A DNA stretch of 32,350 nucleotides from Tianweitania sp. UT-5YL-CI-8 (GTDB lineage Bacteria > Pseudomonadota > Alphaproteobacteria > Rhizobiales > Rhizobiaceae): positions 1 to 32,350 of the forward strand of contig NZ_JASCRR010000029.1 in assembly GCF_030010215.1 (NCBI RefSeq), written 5' to 3'. Positions 1 through 8,201 of the stretch are shown here, in pieces (positions within the stretch are counted from its first letter, which is position 1; every line of letters begins with the position of its first letter). The notes under the pieces were generated by a model. The model saw nothing but the letters and a program-made list of their open reading frames with translations. It made no database searches and was not told the origin of the DNA. The position numbers and the translations under genes are program-made.

Positions 1-93
1 CTGGAGCACAGCGGCCACGGACCGCACGCTCTCGCCGGCCAAAACACGCGACACGGCGCGCTCACGAAGATCGAAGGAAAGTGGCTTTGGCAT
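1..93 (-). CDS. IS630-family transposase, N-terminal fragment (runs off the window)
   Basis: An open frame of 31 codons starts at an ATG at 93 and continues past base 1. It reads MPKPLSFDLRERAV, then a helix-turn-helix-like stretch ending ESVRSVAAVLQ. This is the typical opening of IS630-family (Tc1/mariner-like) transposases, whose N-terminal HTH binds the element ends. Only the N-terminus is visible, so intactness and element boundaries cannot be judged. The fragment faces out of the window, so the element would extend to the left. The family call rests on the short N-terminal signature alone; another HTH transposase with a similar opening is possible. Confidence 0.6.
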   Translation of the reverse strand, partial: MPKPLSFDLRERAVSRVLAGESVRSVAAVLQ

Positions 94-478
94 CAGACGC
101 GGGCCTCCATCCCAGCCAGCATCTTGATCTGGAGGGTTCTGTGAGGTCCGGGCACAGGCGGGCGTGCGGGCTCGAAGCCGGACCTCATTGCAAGCCGGAT
201 TGAACGAAGCCGCGGGCTGGTCTGGCGCTATGGGGATCCTATAGGGGCGGTTAGGGATGGTCTTCGCGGGTTGGATGAAGGGCAACCGCGATGCGTCCGA
301 GCGGATGATGGCACGATAGCAGGCGGAATTTTGATGGCGATCACCGCGGATTGGACCGGGACGCCTTCTGTTGGGCCACGAGTGCTCGCGGTCTTGTGCG
401 GAAAGTCAAAGGTCGGCATGCCGGCGGCGCTGATGGCGACGCAAACCAAAGCTGGTGATGTGGACCTGCCGCGAAGGA
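94..478. other. Gene-free junction between two mobile elements
   Basis: This 385-base stretch separates the IS630-type gene start from the end of the IS91-type transposase. Open frames exist on both strands, but they look like GC-rich shadow frames with no recognisable protein. It should contain the left end of the IS630-type element and the 3' (ori) end of the IS91-type element. I could not fix either end by eye. Confidence 0.4.
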
Positions 479-1665
479 TCATGAGGTGTCGTCCCACAAG
501 GGCCCTGGCGGCGCTTGTCCGCAGTGCCAGATGGCCAGCGTGATCATCGATCCTCCACAGCATGGGCAGCGATGCGCTGATGCGAGGGGCGCGGGCGCGG
601 CGGTGCTTTCGACGTGCGGTTCGATGTTGTCCTGCCGCGGGTTGGCCAGCAGCCTGCGAGACAGGTCGAGCTTGGCGGCGCGATGGCCGTTGGCAAGGAA
701 TCCATAATGGCGGATGCGGGGGAAGCCGTCTGGCAGGGTGTGCAGCAGGAAGCGCCTGATGAACTCGTGCACATCCAGCGTCATGAGCTTTGCCTTGCCG
801 CCATGCCGATAATCTCTCCAGCGGAACGCGATCTTGCCGTCGGCCATGCTGACGAGCCGGGAGTTTGCGATGGCGACGCGGTGGGTATAGCGACCGAGGT
901 AGGCCAACACCTGCTCCGGCCCGCCGAAGGGCGGCTTGGCGTAGACGACCCACTCGAGGCGGCGGACTTCGCCAACCCGGCGTTTGAATGCTGGGGGCCC
1001 GCCAAGTCGATGAGATCGCCGAAGAAGCTCAGCTTGCCCGCCCCGAAAGCCGTCCGCAATTCTTGCAGAAAGAGCCGGCGAAACAAGCGCGACAGGACGC
1101 GCACCGGTAGGAAGAAGCCGGGCCTGCAGGAGATCCAGCGCGTTCCATCGGGTGACAGCCCACCACCCGGCACGATGCAATGGATGTGGGGATGATAATG
1201 CAGGTTCTGACCCCAGCTATGCAGGACCGCGATCAGGCCGATCTCGGCGCCGAGATGTTTGGGATCGGCGGCGATGGTGCGCAGCATCTCGGCGACCGTC
1301 TTGAACAGGATCGTGTAGACCGCCGCCTTGTTCTGGAAGGCGATCGCCGCGATTTGAGCCGGCAGCGTGAAGACGACGTGGAAGTAGGGAACCGGCAGGA
1401 GCTCGGCCTCACGTGCGGCGAGCCAGTCGCGGCAGGCCTGTCCCTGGCATTTTGGGCAATGCCGGTTGCGGCAGGAATTGTAGGCGATGCGGATCGCCCC
1501 GCAGGACCGGCAGCCCTCGACATGGCCGCCCAGTTCGGCGGTCCGGCATAGCTCGATCGCGCTCATCACGCGGCGCTCAACGCGCCCGAGATGGCCCTCA
1601 TGGGCCTGCCGATATGCCTCGCCGTGACGGCGGAAGATGTCCGCCACCTCCAGTCTCGCCGACAT
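479..1665 (-). pseudogene. IS91-family transposase, frameshifted
   Basis: The gene starts at an ATG at 1665 (MSARLEVADIFRRHGEAY) in one frame and finishes in another. The first frame holds the N-terminal zinc-binding region (CRNRHCPKCQG) and the HUH-type core with HPHIHCIVPGGG. The second resumes as RRVGEVRRLEWVVYAKPPFG and continues through QVLAYLGRYTHRVAI to a C-terminal CPCCGG motif. The switch lies at about 1000-1010, at a GGGCCCCC run, and is a -1 change, as expected from loss of one base. With the shift corrected the protein is near 395 residues, normal for the family, which transposes by rolling-circle replication. The gene is adjacent to, and co-oriented with, a tyrosine recombinase pseudogene. 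Inactivation is inferred from the frameshift; programmed -1 frameshifting at the run is a less likely alternative. Confidence 0.82.
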
Positions 1666-1677
1666 GGGCGGAACCGG

Positions 1678-2538
1678 TCAGCCAGGCGGCACGACCTCAA
1701 TGGTCAGCCGATCAAGCGTGCTTTCCGTCCGCCGGATGAGACTGTTCGAGACCTTCGTGTAACGCGCCGTGCTCGACAGGTTGTTGTGGCCGAGCAGCAC
1801 CTGGATGATGCGGATGTCCGTACCGTTCTCCAGCAGATGCGTGGCGAAGCTGTGCCTGAGCGTATGCACCGTCACGCGCTTGTCGATGCCGGCAGCCGCG
1901 CGCGCCGAGCGACAGGCCGAATACAGCACCTGCACATCGATGGGGCGATCGATATCGCGCCAGGGAAACAGCCAGCCTTGCGGCTTCGCCAGACGCCAGT
2001 AGACCCTCAGGATACGGAAGAAGCTGGGCCGACAGCATCACGGTACGGTCCTTACCGCCCTTGCCGTGATGGACGAGGATCACGCCGCGTTCGCTGTCGA
2101 TGTCCCCGACCTTCAGTCCGACGGTCTCCGAGGCGCGAAGTCCCGCAGCATAGGCCGTGGTCAATGCCGATCGGGTCTTCAGGCTTGGCACCGCCTCAAG
2201 GAACCGGACGACCTCGTTGGCACTCAGCACTACTGGCAGCGTTCGCGGCGAGCGGGCGTAAACGATCCGCTCCGGGGTCTCGGTATGGCCCAGCGTCACG
2301 CCGTAGAAGAACCGCAGCGCGCACACCGTCTGGTTCAGCGCCGGCCATGAATCCCCGCTGAAACCAGATGAACCTGGAAGGCGCGGACATCCTCCAGGCC
2401 GAGCCGGTCTGGTGATCGGCCGAAATAGCGGGAAAACTTGGCCACCGCGTGCACGTAGGATCGCTGGGTGGCCGGCGACAGATTGCGGATCGTCATGTCC
2501 TCGATCATGCGTCGGCGAAGTGGGCTCAACTCGGCCAT
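1678..2538 (-). pseudogene. Tyrosine recombinase of the IS91-type element, two frameshifts
   Basis: Three frames must be joined to read this gene. The first (from ATG at 2538) gives the SAM-like N-terminal domain, MAELSPLRRRMIEDMTIRNL to HLVSAGI. The second carries WPALNQTVCALRFFYGV and the catalytic Arg region (TAYAAGLRASETVGLKVGDI, HGKGGKDR). The third carries [15 protein letters not shown], the H-x-x-R box, and [16 protein letters not shown] with the catalytic Tyr. The first shift is near 2345-2350 (-1), the second near 2015-2022 (+1). The corrected length is about 285 residues, normal for XerC/D-type integrases that accompany some IS91-family transposases. It ends 12 bases before the transposase start, consistent with one transcription unit. 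It is almost certainly inactive. Confidence 0.82.
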
Positions 2539-3077
2539 CTCAAACTCCTGTTCTCAAGATTGCGCTTCAACAGCCGCAATCCTTCAAAACAAGAGCGTCA
2601 TCCGCAAACCCACGCACCAAATGCCGCGTCAGCGGCTTCGTTCAATCCCTTTTCGATTCAACGCAAACTCATCTCGCTCTAGTCTCGGCGGCGAGCAGCC
2701 AGCTGTCGCTTGAGAAGCTTTTGAGTGTGGCGATCCCCCGCTGATACGCGCAAGCGCTGACCTCTCGCGTATCCTGGGTGCCAGCAATGCGCTGATCCAA
2801 TCACACTCGGTAGCGGATTTTTCTTCACTTGATCTACCGCCCCTCACATCCTCGTTGCGAGGATGGGCCCTTTGGGTCTTCCGCCTTAATTAGAAGCTCG
2901 TGTTGAGGAGTGAGGGCCGCCTGCGTGCGTACCCTGTGCTTGCTATGGACGAGACCTTTTCCCTTGCCGGTGAAAGCCGCTTGGTTCGATGACCTGCCCA
3001 ACGTCACGCAGCAAGAGCATGCTGTCGAACAGAGAGACTTTGACTGCAGGCTCCATCCCTTCCGCTCTTAGGACATC
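2539..3077. other. Gene-free stretch with one perfect hairpin
   Basis: No convincing gene is seen here; the short open frames lack recognisable protein features. A perfect 8-bp stem with a 3-base loop (CATCCTCG/CGAGGATG) lies at 2847-2865. It has no T-run directly after it, so it is not a standard terminator. The stretch probably holds element ends and insertion scars between the IS91-type remnant and the IS3-type fragment. Confidence 0.4.
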
Positions 3078-3251
3078 GTCAGAGCGGATATGCGCCAGCG
3101 GACCATGCCGGATAAACAGATCGGCCAGCACCGCCAGAACATCGTCGCTTTTGATCTGGCGTTGAACATGGATCGCCAGGCACTGACGGCTGAACTCATT
3201 GATCGCCGTCAGCATGCGGAAGGCCTTGCCGTGGAAGGACCGCCCGGTCAT
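3078..3251 (-). pseudogene. IS3-family OrfB (integrase core) fragment
   Basis: About 58 codons match the rve integrase core of IS3-type transposases. The frame reads GRSFHGKAFRMLTAINEF, SRQCLAIHVQRQIKSDDV and LFIRHGPLAHIRSD, the last containing the second catalytic Asp where family members have RSDNG. The first catalytic Asp, upstream, is missing, and so are the third catalytic residue and everything beyond. The reading frame continues as unrelated sequence to 2943. There is no orfA nearby. It is a dead remnant and adds to the mobile-element clutter at the left border of the catabolic island. Confidence 0.6.
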
Positions 3252-3496
3252 GCGGGGCGAGACATGCGTCGGTTATGTGACGTCGTCCGCGCTCCTGGAG
3301 GGCGCGGGCCGCCGGTTCGCGTAGGTCAATCGCGACGTCGATCCGTCGTCCGGCGGCTTTTCCGTCGAATTGCTGGGCGAACGCCTGGCGGCCACCCTGA
3401 CAAGCGGTTGGCGTCCGGTTTCTGGGCATTCCAGCCGCCGAAGGGTTTCTTCCAATGTGCTGCACCGCCGCCGCCGGCCGTGCAGCATGGCTGGCG

Positions 3497-4390
3497 TTAT
3501 GACCCCGCAACCATTGCAGGGCGCTGGGAATCGGCCTTCGCCAGAACCTTCTCGATCGCGGCGAGCGACTGGGGTTCGGTGAGCAGGGGCGGATGGCCCC
3601 GCCCGGCAACGACCGTCAAAAAGGCATTGGGATTGGCGGCGGCCATCCGCTCGCCGAGGTCCTGGGACAGAAAGTCGGATAGCTCCCCCCGCAGCATCGC
3701 CACCGGCACGGTCAGCCCGGCGAACTCGTTCCAGAGCGACGGCTTGTCGGCGCGGAAGCGCTTCGTTTCCTCACCTGTCAGCGGGTCGAAGTCGCGCACG
3801 AACCTGCCGCTGGCGGTTTCGCGGTGAGACAGGCGGATGAACGATTTCCAGTCATCTTCGCCGAACTCGGGAAAATACTTCTGGTTCGTCGCCTTGGCCT
3901 TTTCGGCGACGACCTCGAGCGGCCACTCCTCGTGGTCGACGGTTCCGCTGAGCCGCTTGCTGCCCGGAGGCGTCGTTTCCGTACCCACGTCGTTCAGTAC
4001 GATGCCCGCCACTCGTTCAGGGAGATCGTGCGCCATCTGGATCGACATGAAGGCGCCAAGCGTGGTTCCGATCAGGACCATCCGCTCGACTCCCAGATGG
4101 TCAGCGAGCTTCCACACGTCGTCGATGAGAGTTTCGAACCTGTACTCCGAAAAGTCGGATGCGCGCGTCGAGTTGCCCCGGCCTCTCATATCGGGCGTGA
4201 TCACGCGCCGTGCCGGCGACAGATGCCGGGCGAGCTGCTCGAAATCGCGCGCGTTACGCCAGAACCCAGGGAGGCAGAGCACGGGCGTGCCGGTGGTGGC
4301 GCCCGTATAGTCACGGTAGTAGAGCCGGTGGCCCTGCCCAACTTCCAGCATGCCTGCCTTGTAGCCGGTGGTTTCGCTTGCAGTGTTCAT
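3497..4390 (-). CDS. Alpha/beta hydrolase with Thr at the nucleophile position
   Basis: A 297-residue alpha/beta-hydrolase-fold protein, soluble and probably cytoplasmic. Residues 37-43 (VLCLPGF) form the oxyanion-loop strand and 66-73 carry the PDMRGRGN motif. The nucleophile elbow at 108-112 is GTTLG where most relatives have GTSLG. The acid is probably D239 (ELSDFLSQD) and the base H266 (GRGHPP). The substrate is unknown; esters, lactones or C-C bonds of a ring-cleavage product are all possible for this fold. The start was taken at 4390 because AGGA lies 6 bases upstream; an ATG at 4393 and a longer frame to 4495 are less likely. It is last in the minus-strand operon, 138 bases after the FadJ-like gene. 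A broken paralogue lies at 15531-15819. The Ser-to-Thr change (codon ACG, one base from TCG) may lower or alter activity. Confidence 0.88.
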   Translation of the reverse strand: MNTASETTGYKAGMLEVGQGHRLYYRDYTGATTGTPVLCLPGFWRNARDFEQLARHLSPARRVITPDMRGRGNSTRASDFSEYRFETLIDDVWKLADHLGVERMVLIGTTLGAFMSIQMAHDLPERVAGIVLNDVGTETTPPGSKRLSGTVDHEEWPLEVVAEKAKATNQKYFPEFGEDDWKSFIRLSHRETASGRFVRDFDPLTGEETKRFRADKPSLWNEFAGLTVPVAMLRGELSDFLSQDLGERMAAANPNAFLTVVAGRGHPPLLTEPQSLAAIEKVLAKADSQRPAMVAGS

Positions 4391-4528
4391 CATGATTCCT
4401 GAGATTGAAGGTCGATTTGGCCAGTGGACGGATCGTATGAGATGCTTCGCGAGAACAGGTCGGACGCTTCTCGCAGTTTGGGCACGAACTCGCATACGAA
4501 GAGCGTTGCGGGTCGTGACAGCTTACGT

Positions 4529-6487
4529 TTATTGCTGGCCTGCCTTCCGGGCCGAAAGAAACATTGGTCCGCCCCTGATGCGCGGAAAGCCGTAGCCGTG
4601 CACCTCGACGAGGTCGATGGCCTCGGAGCTATCGGCGATGCCTTCTTCCAGGATCTTGCGGCCTTCGTCCGCCATGGCATTGAGCAGGCGGGCGATGATC
4701 TCCTCGGGCTCAGCGGTTTTCGGCGCCGCGCGCATCGGCGAGAGCAGGCGGGCGACCTCGGCCGAGGGCTGCGCCGTGCGCCCGCCCGGCATGTAATCGT
4801 ACCAGCCGCCGTCCGTTTTTTGCCCCTTGCGGCCCGCGCGCACCAGGATGTCGCCCATCGTCTCGGGCACATGCTCGCCGCGGGCGCGCGCCGCCTCGCG
4901 GTTCAAAAAGGAGATGTCGAGACCGGCCAGATCCTGCATCTCGAAGGGTCCCATCGCGTAGCCGAAATAGCGCAGTGCGGCATCGATAGCGGCGAAATCG
5001 ACGCCCTCAAGGACCATCTTTTCCGCCTCCGTCCGGTAGCGCTTGAGGATGCGGTTGCCGATGAAGCCTTCGCAGATGCCGGAACGGACTGGCACCTTGG
5101 CGAGGCGCTTGGCAAGCTCGAACCCGGTCGCCACGACGTCGGCCGCGGTTTGCGGCAGCGGAATGATCTCAAGCAGCTTCATCACCTGGGCCGGGCTGAA
5201 GAAATGCAAGCCAATGAAGCGCGTGGGGCCGGGAAGCTCCTCGGCGATATTTTTGGGATCGATATAGGATGTGTTCGTGGCGAGGATGGCATCGGCTCGG
5301 CAGACCTTTGCCAGCGTGGCGAACACGTCGCGTTTCAGCGCCAAATCCTCGAAGACGGCCTCGATCACCAGGTCGCAGCCGGCAAGGCCATCGAGACCGA
5401 CGATCCCGTTCATGCGTGCCATACGGGCCCGGCCTTCCTCTTCGGAATGCATCTTGCGTTTGGCCTGGTTGGCGAAGACGGCCTCCAGCGCCTTGAGCCC
5501 GCGTTCCAGGCTCGGCCCGTCGCGCTCGGACAGAACCACCTCCAGTCCGGCATTGAGGAGGGTGGCGGCGATGCCGACTCCCATCGTACCCCCGCCGACG
5601 ACGCCGGCCTTGGCTACGCGGCGCGGCTCGATGCCGCGAACGGCCGGCGGCCGCGATGCGGAACGCTCGGCGAAGAAGAGGTAGCGCAGAGCGGCCGCTT
5701 CCTCGGAGGCGCGAAGCTGCAGAAAGGTCTGGCGCTCCAGTGCGAATCCTTCGCGCGCGCCCCTTTCGACGCCGGTTCGCACCGCCTCGAGAGCGGCGAG
5801 CGGAGCCTTGGCGCCTTTCGCCGCCTTGCCGATCCGCGCAGCGGCCTCTGTCCAGAACGCCTCACCAGGATCCGAGACCGGCAACGCGCCCGTGGGAGTG
5901 GGCAAAGGCTGGTCGGCCACCGAGGCAGCGAACGCGACGGCGCCGGCGAGGAAGTCGCCCTCGACCACCCTTGCGATAAGGCCAAGCTCCACAGCCCTCC
6001 GGGCCTCGATCTGCGCGTTTTCCGCGATCACAGGCAGTGCCGCCGCAAGTCCTATCAGCCGGGGAAGGCGCTGTGTTGCGCCTGAGCCGGGAATGATGCC
6101 GATGTTGATTTCCGGCAGTCCGAACCGAGCCTTCGGCGATGCGACGCGATAGTGGCAAGCCAGCGGCAACTCGGTGCCGCCGCCCAGACTCAGGCCGTTG
6201 ACGGCGGCGATCCAGGGCTTGCGCGAGGCTTCGATTCTCGCCAGCACATCCGGCAGGTGCGGCTCTTCTGGCGGGCGGTCGAATTCCGTTATATCGGCTC
6301 CACCCACGAAAATGGTTCCGGCTCCGGTCAGCACCACTGCTGTCACCGAACCATCCGCCTCGAGTTCCTCGGCGAGTTCCATCAGCCGTCGCCGCACCGC
6401 AAGGCCGAGCGCGTTGACGGGGGGGTTGTCGATCGTGACGATAGCGACTGCGCCGCGGCGTTCGACCTCCACTGGTTTGTTGGGCAT
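4529..6487 (-). CDS. Bifunctional enoyl-CoA hydratase / 3-hydroxyacyl-CoA dehydrogenase (FadJ-like)
   Basis: A 652-residue fusion acting on CoA thioesters in beta-oxidation. The crotonase domain covers about 1-190, with oxyanion segment GGADI at 62-66 and both catalytic glutamates visible: E106 in GGGTELPLA and E126 in LPEINIGIIPG. A Rossmann NAD-binding domain starts near 292 with GGGTMG at 298-303. The dehydrogenase His is H428 in GLHFFSPAQV, with ATNTSYI and GFIGNRIL also present. Two C-terminal 3HCDH domains follow. The protein stops shortly after GYGFPRIRGGPMF, where relatives usually continue for about 40-50 residues, so the extreme C-terminus looks clipped. GGAG lies upstream of the ATG at suitable spacing. 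It lies third in the minus-strand operon, after the GMC oxidoreductase. The acyl chain specificity cannot be told. Confidence 0.93.
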   Translation of the reverse strand: MPNKPVEVERRGAVAIVTIDNPPVNALGLAVRRRLMELAEELEADGSVTAVVLTGAGTIFVGGADITEFDRPPEEPHLPDVLARIEASRKPWIAAVNGLSLGGGTELPLACHYRVASPKARFGLPEINIGIIPGSGATQRLPRLIGLAAALPVIAENAQIEARRAVELGLIARVVEGDFLAGAVAFAASVADQPLPTPTGALPVSDPGEAFWTEAAARIGKAAKGAKAPLAALEAVRTGVERGAREGFALERQTFLQLRASEEAAALRYLFFAERSASRPPAVRGIEPRRVAKAGVVGGGTMGVGIAATLLNAGLEVVLSERDGPSLERGLKALEAVFANQAKRKMHSEEEGRARMARMNGIVGLDGLAGCDLVIEAVFEDLALKRDVFATLAKVCRADAILATNTSYIDPKNIAEELPGPTRFIGLHFFSPAQVMKLLEIIPLPQTAADVVATGFELAKRLAKVPVRSGICEGFIGNRILKRYRTEAEKMVLEGVDFAAIDAALRYFGYAMGPFEMQDLAGLDISFLNREAARARGEHVPETMGDILVRAGRKGQKTDGGWYDYMPGGRTAQPSAEVARLLSPMRAAPKTAEPEEIIARLLNAMADEGRKILEEGIADSSEAIDLVEVHGYGFPRIRGGPMFLSARKAGQQ

Positions 6488-6560
6488 ACTGGCTCCGTGC
6501 AGCGGGTACGTTGATGTGGTTTGGGGCGGCCGATGCAGCCGGGATACGGTAGGCGACAGT

Positions 6561-8159
6561 TCAGCGGCCCTGCCATATGGCTGCGGCCTTCGCGGCCATC
6601 ATCATGATGACCACATTGGGGTTGCCACCGATCAGATGCGGCATCGCAGAGGCATCAACGACGTTGATGCCGTCCAGACCCTTGATGCTCAGATCTGCAT
6701 CGAGGACCGCGCGGGCATCGTCGCCCATGCGGCAGGTGCAGGCGGGATGATATTGCTGGAACGAATTCGCCCGGATGAACGCATCAATCTCGTTGTCGGA
6801 GTTGAGCGGGCGCGCAGGCACCGCCGTTTCCGCCCGCATCGGCAGCATCGCCGCGGTTTCGCCAAGCGCGACGGCCATGTGGTAGGCGCGACGCATGGAC
6901 GCGAGGTCCTCCGGCGATCCGAGGGACCTGTAGACGATGCGGGGACGCTCCATTGGGTCGCCCGAGCGCAACAGGACCTCGCCCCTGCTTTGCTGGCTGA
7001 GCAGGTTCACCTTGAGGCCGAAGGTTCCCGTGGGCGGCCGGTTGATGAACGGGTACCAGAGGTTGGCTTCCGGCGAGATCAGCGAGATCACCAGCTGGAT
7101 GTCGGGCTGCGGTAGTTGCTCCTGCGTCTTGACGAAGGCCATGACCGCGCCCGGCAGGTGCGCTGCCGGGCCGGTTCCGAAGAACTGCGCCCGCAGCATG
7201 TTCAGGGCGATGCGGTCGAAGCGGAGCGTCTCGTGGAAGGGATCGGGCTTCTGGCGCCGCCACAGCATCTGAAAGGCGAGATGATCCTCCAGCGACTGCC
7301 CGACCGGTAGGTCGGCGACCGTTGGGATGTTCATGGACTCCAGATGGTCGGCCGGTCCGACGCCGGACAAGAGCAGCAGATGCGGCGTGTTGATGGCGCC
7401 GAGTGACAGGACGGTACGTTCCGTGGCGCGGGCGACGTGGCGCTTGCTACCCTTCACATACTCGACGCCGACCGCGCGCTTTCCTTCGAAGAGGATTTTC
7501 GTCACGTAGGCGCCGGTTCGCAGCGTCAGATTGCTGCGGCCCAGCGCTGGACGCAGAAAGGCGGTCGCGGCGCATGATCGACGGCCGTTCCTGATCGAAT
7601 ACTGGATCAGGCCGAAACCTTCGTTCTGCGCGCCGTTGTAGTCCTCGGTGAGGGGGTAGCCCAGTTCCTTGCCTGCCCCGAACCAGGCGGCGGCCAGCGG
7701 ATCGATGATTTGGGGCGTGGTCGCCCCGACCGGCCCGGACCCACCGCGCCAGCGGTTCTCGCCGCCCTCCCAGGTTTCGCACTCCTTGAAGAAGGGCAGC
7801 ACCTCATCATAGCCCCAGCCCTTGGCGCCCTGCTCGACCCAGCGCGCATAGTCGTGCGGATGGCCGCGAACATGGGCCATGAAGTTCAGCGACGACGTGC
7901 CGCCAATGACTTTGCCGTGGGCGATGTTCATTCGCTGGTTGTCGAGGGTGGGATCGGGGTCCGCGAAGTCGCCCCACTGATACATGCCGTGCTCGAACAT
8001 CTTGCGGGCGCCATAGGGTATCTGGATCAGCGGATTCCAATCGCGCTTGCCGGCCTCCAGCAGCAGCACCTTGCGCCCGGGGTCGCGCGAAAGGCGGTTG
8101 GCGAGAACGCAGCCTGCGGACCCCGCACCAACGATGATCGCGTCGAACGTCTCGGACAT
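6561..8159 (-). CDS. GMC-family FAD oxidoreductase (alcohol/choline dehydrogenase-like)
   Basis: A 532-residue glucose-methanol-choline oxidoreductase. The FAD-binding motif GAGSAG is at 11-16 and E35 (LLLEAG) binds ribose. GMC signature 1 is in GKVIGGTSSLNFM, signature 2 in GAINTPHLLLLSGVG. The active-site pair is H471 (QYHPACTCRMG) and N513 (GGNPNVV). Family members oxidise primary alcohols, choline or polyethylene glycol-like substrates and pass electrons to quinone or oxygen. There is no signal peptide, so it is probably cytoplasmic or loosely membrane-associated. A strong AAGGAG precedes the ATG. It lies 42 bases after the amine-oxidase-like gene in the same operon. A second, divergent GMC enzyme lies at 30466-32076. 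The true substrate is unknown. Confidence 0.93.
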   Translation of the reverse strand: MSETFDAIIVGAGSAGCVLANRLSRDPGRKVLLLEAGKRDWNPLIQIPYGARKMFEHGMYQWGDFADPDPTLDNQRMNIAHGKVIGGTSSLNFMAHVRGHPHDYARWVEQGAKGWGYDEVLPFFKECETWEGGENRWRGGSGPVGATTPQIIDPLAAAWFGAGKELGYPLTEDYNGAQNEGFGLIQYSIRNGRRSCAATAFLRPALGRSNLTLRTGAYVTKILFEGKRAVGVEYVKGSKRHVARATERTVLSLGAINTPHLLLLSGVGPADHLESMNIPTVADLPVGQSLEDHLAFQMLWRRQKPDPFHETLRFDRIALNMLRAQFFGTGPAAHLPGAVMAFVKTQEQLPQPDIQLVISLISPEANLWYPFINRPPTGTFGLKVNLLSQQSRGEVLLRSGDPMERPRIVYRSLGSPEDLASMRRAYHMAVALGETAAMLPMRAETAVPARPLNSDNEIDAFIRANSFQQYHPACTCRMGDDARAVLDADLSIKGLDGINVVDASAMPHLIGGNPNVVIMMMAAKAAAIWQGR

Positions 8160-8201
8160 GGATACTCACTCCTTTTGCGGCTTTGGTACGTGCCTGGCCG
8201 C

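Larger units (their letters stand above)
479..2538 (-). mobile_element. Decayed IS91-like element (recombinase + transposase)
   Basis: The two pseudogenes form the known pairing of tyrosine recombinase upstream and HUH transposase downstream on the same strand. The limits given are those of the genes. The real element must extend on both sides, but IS91-type elements lack conventional inverted repeats and I could not place their ends. Three separate frameshifts indicate an old insertion. Confidence 0.7.

Noticed and set aside
228-953. Long minus-strand open frame of 241 codons across the IS91-type 3' end
   Set aside because: It runs out of frame through the transposase C-terminus and has the Arg/Pro-rich look of a shadow frame.
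2847-2865. Perfect 8-bp hairpin as a terminator
   Set aside because: There is no T-run after it and no gene ends nearby, so it was noted only as a structure within the gene-free stretch.
4424-6085. Plus-strand open frame of 553 codons
   Set aside because: It is antisense to the FadJ-like gene, whose domains and catalytic residues are all in the minus frame.
6283-6294. GAATTCCG half-site resembling the palindrome
   Set aside because: It lies inside the FadJ-like coding sequence and lacks the second half.
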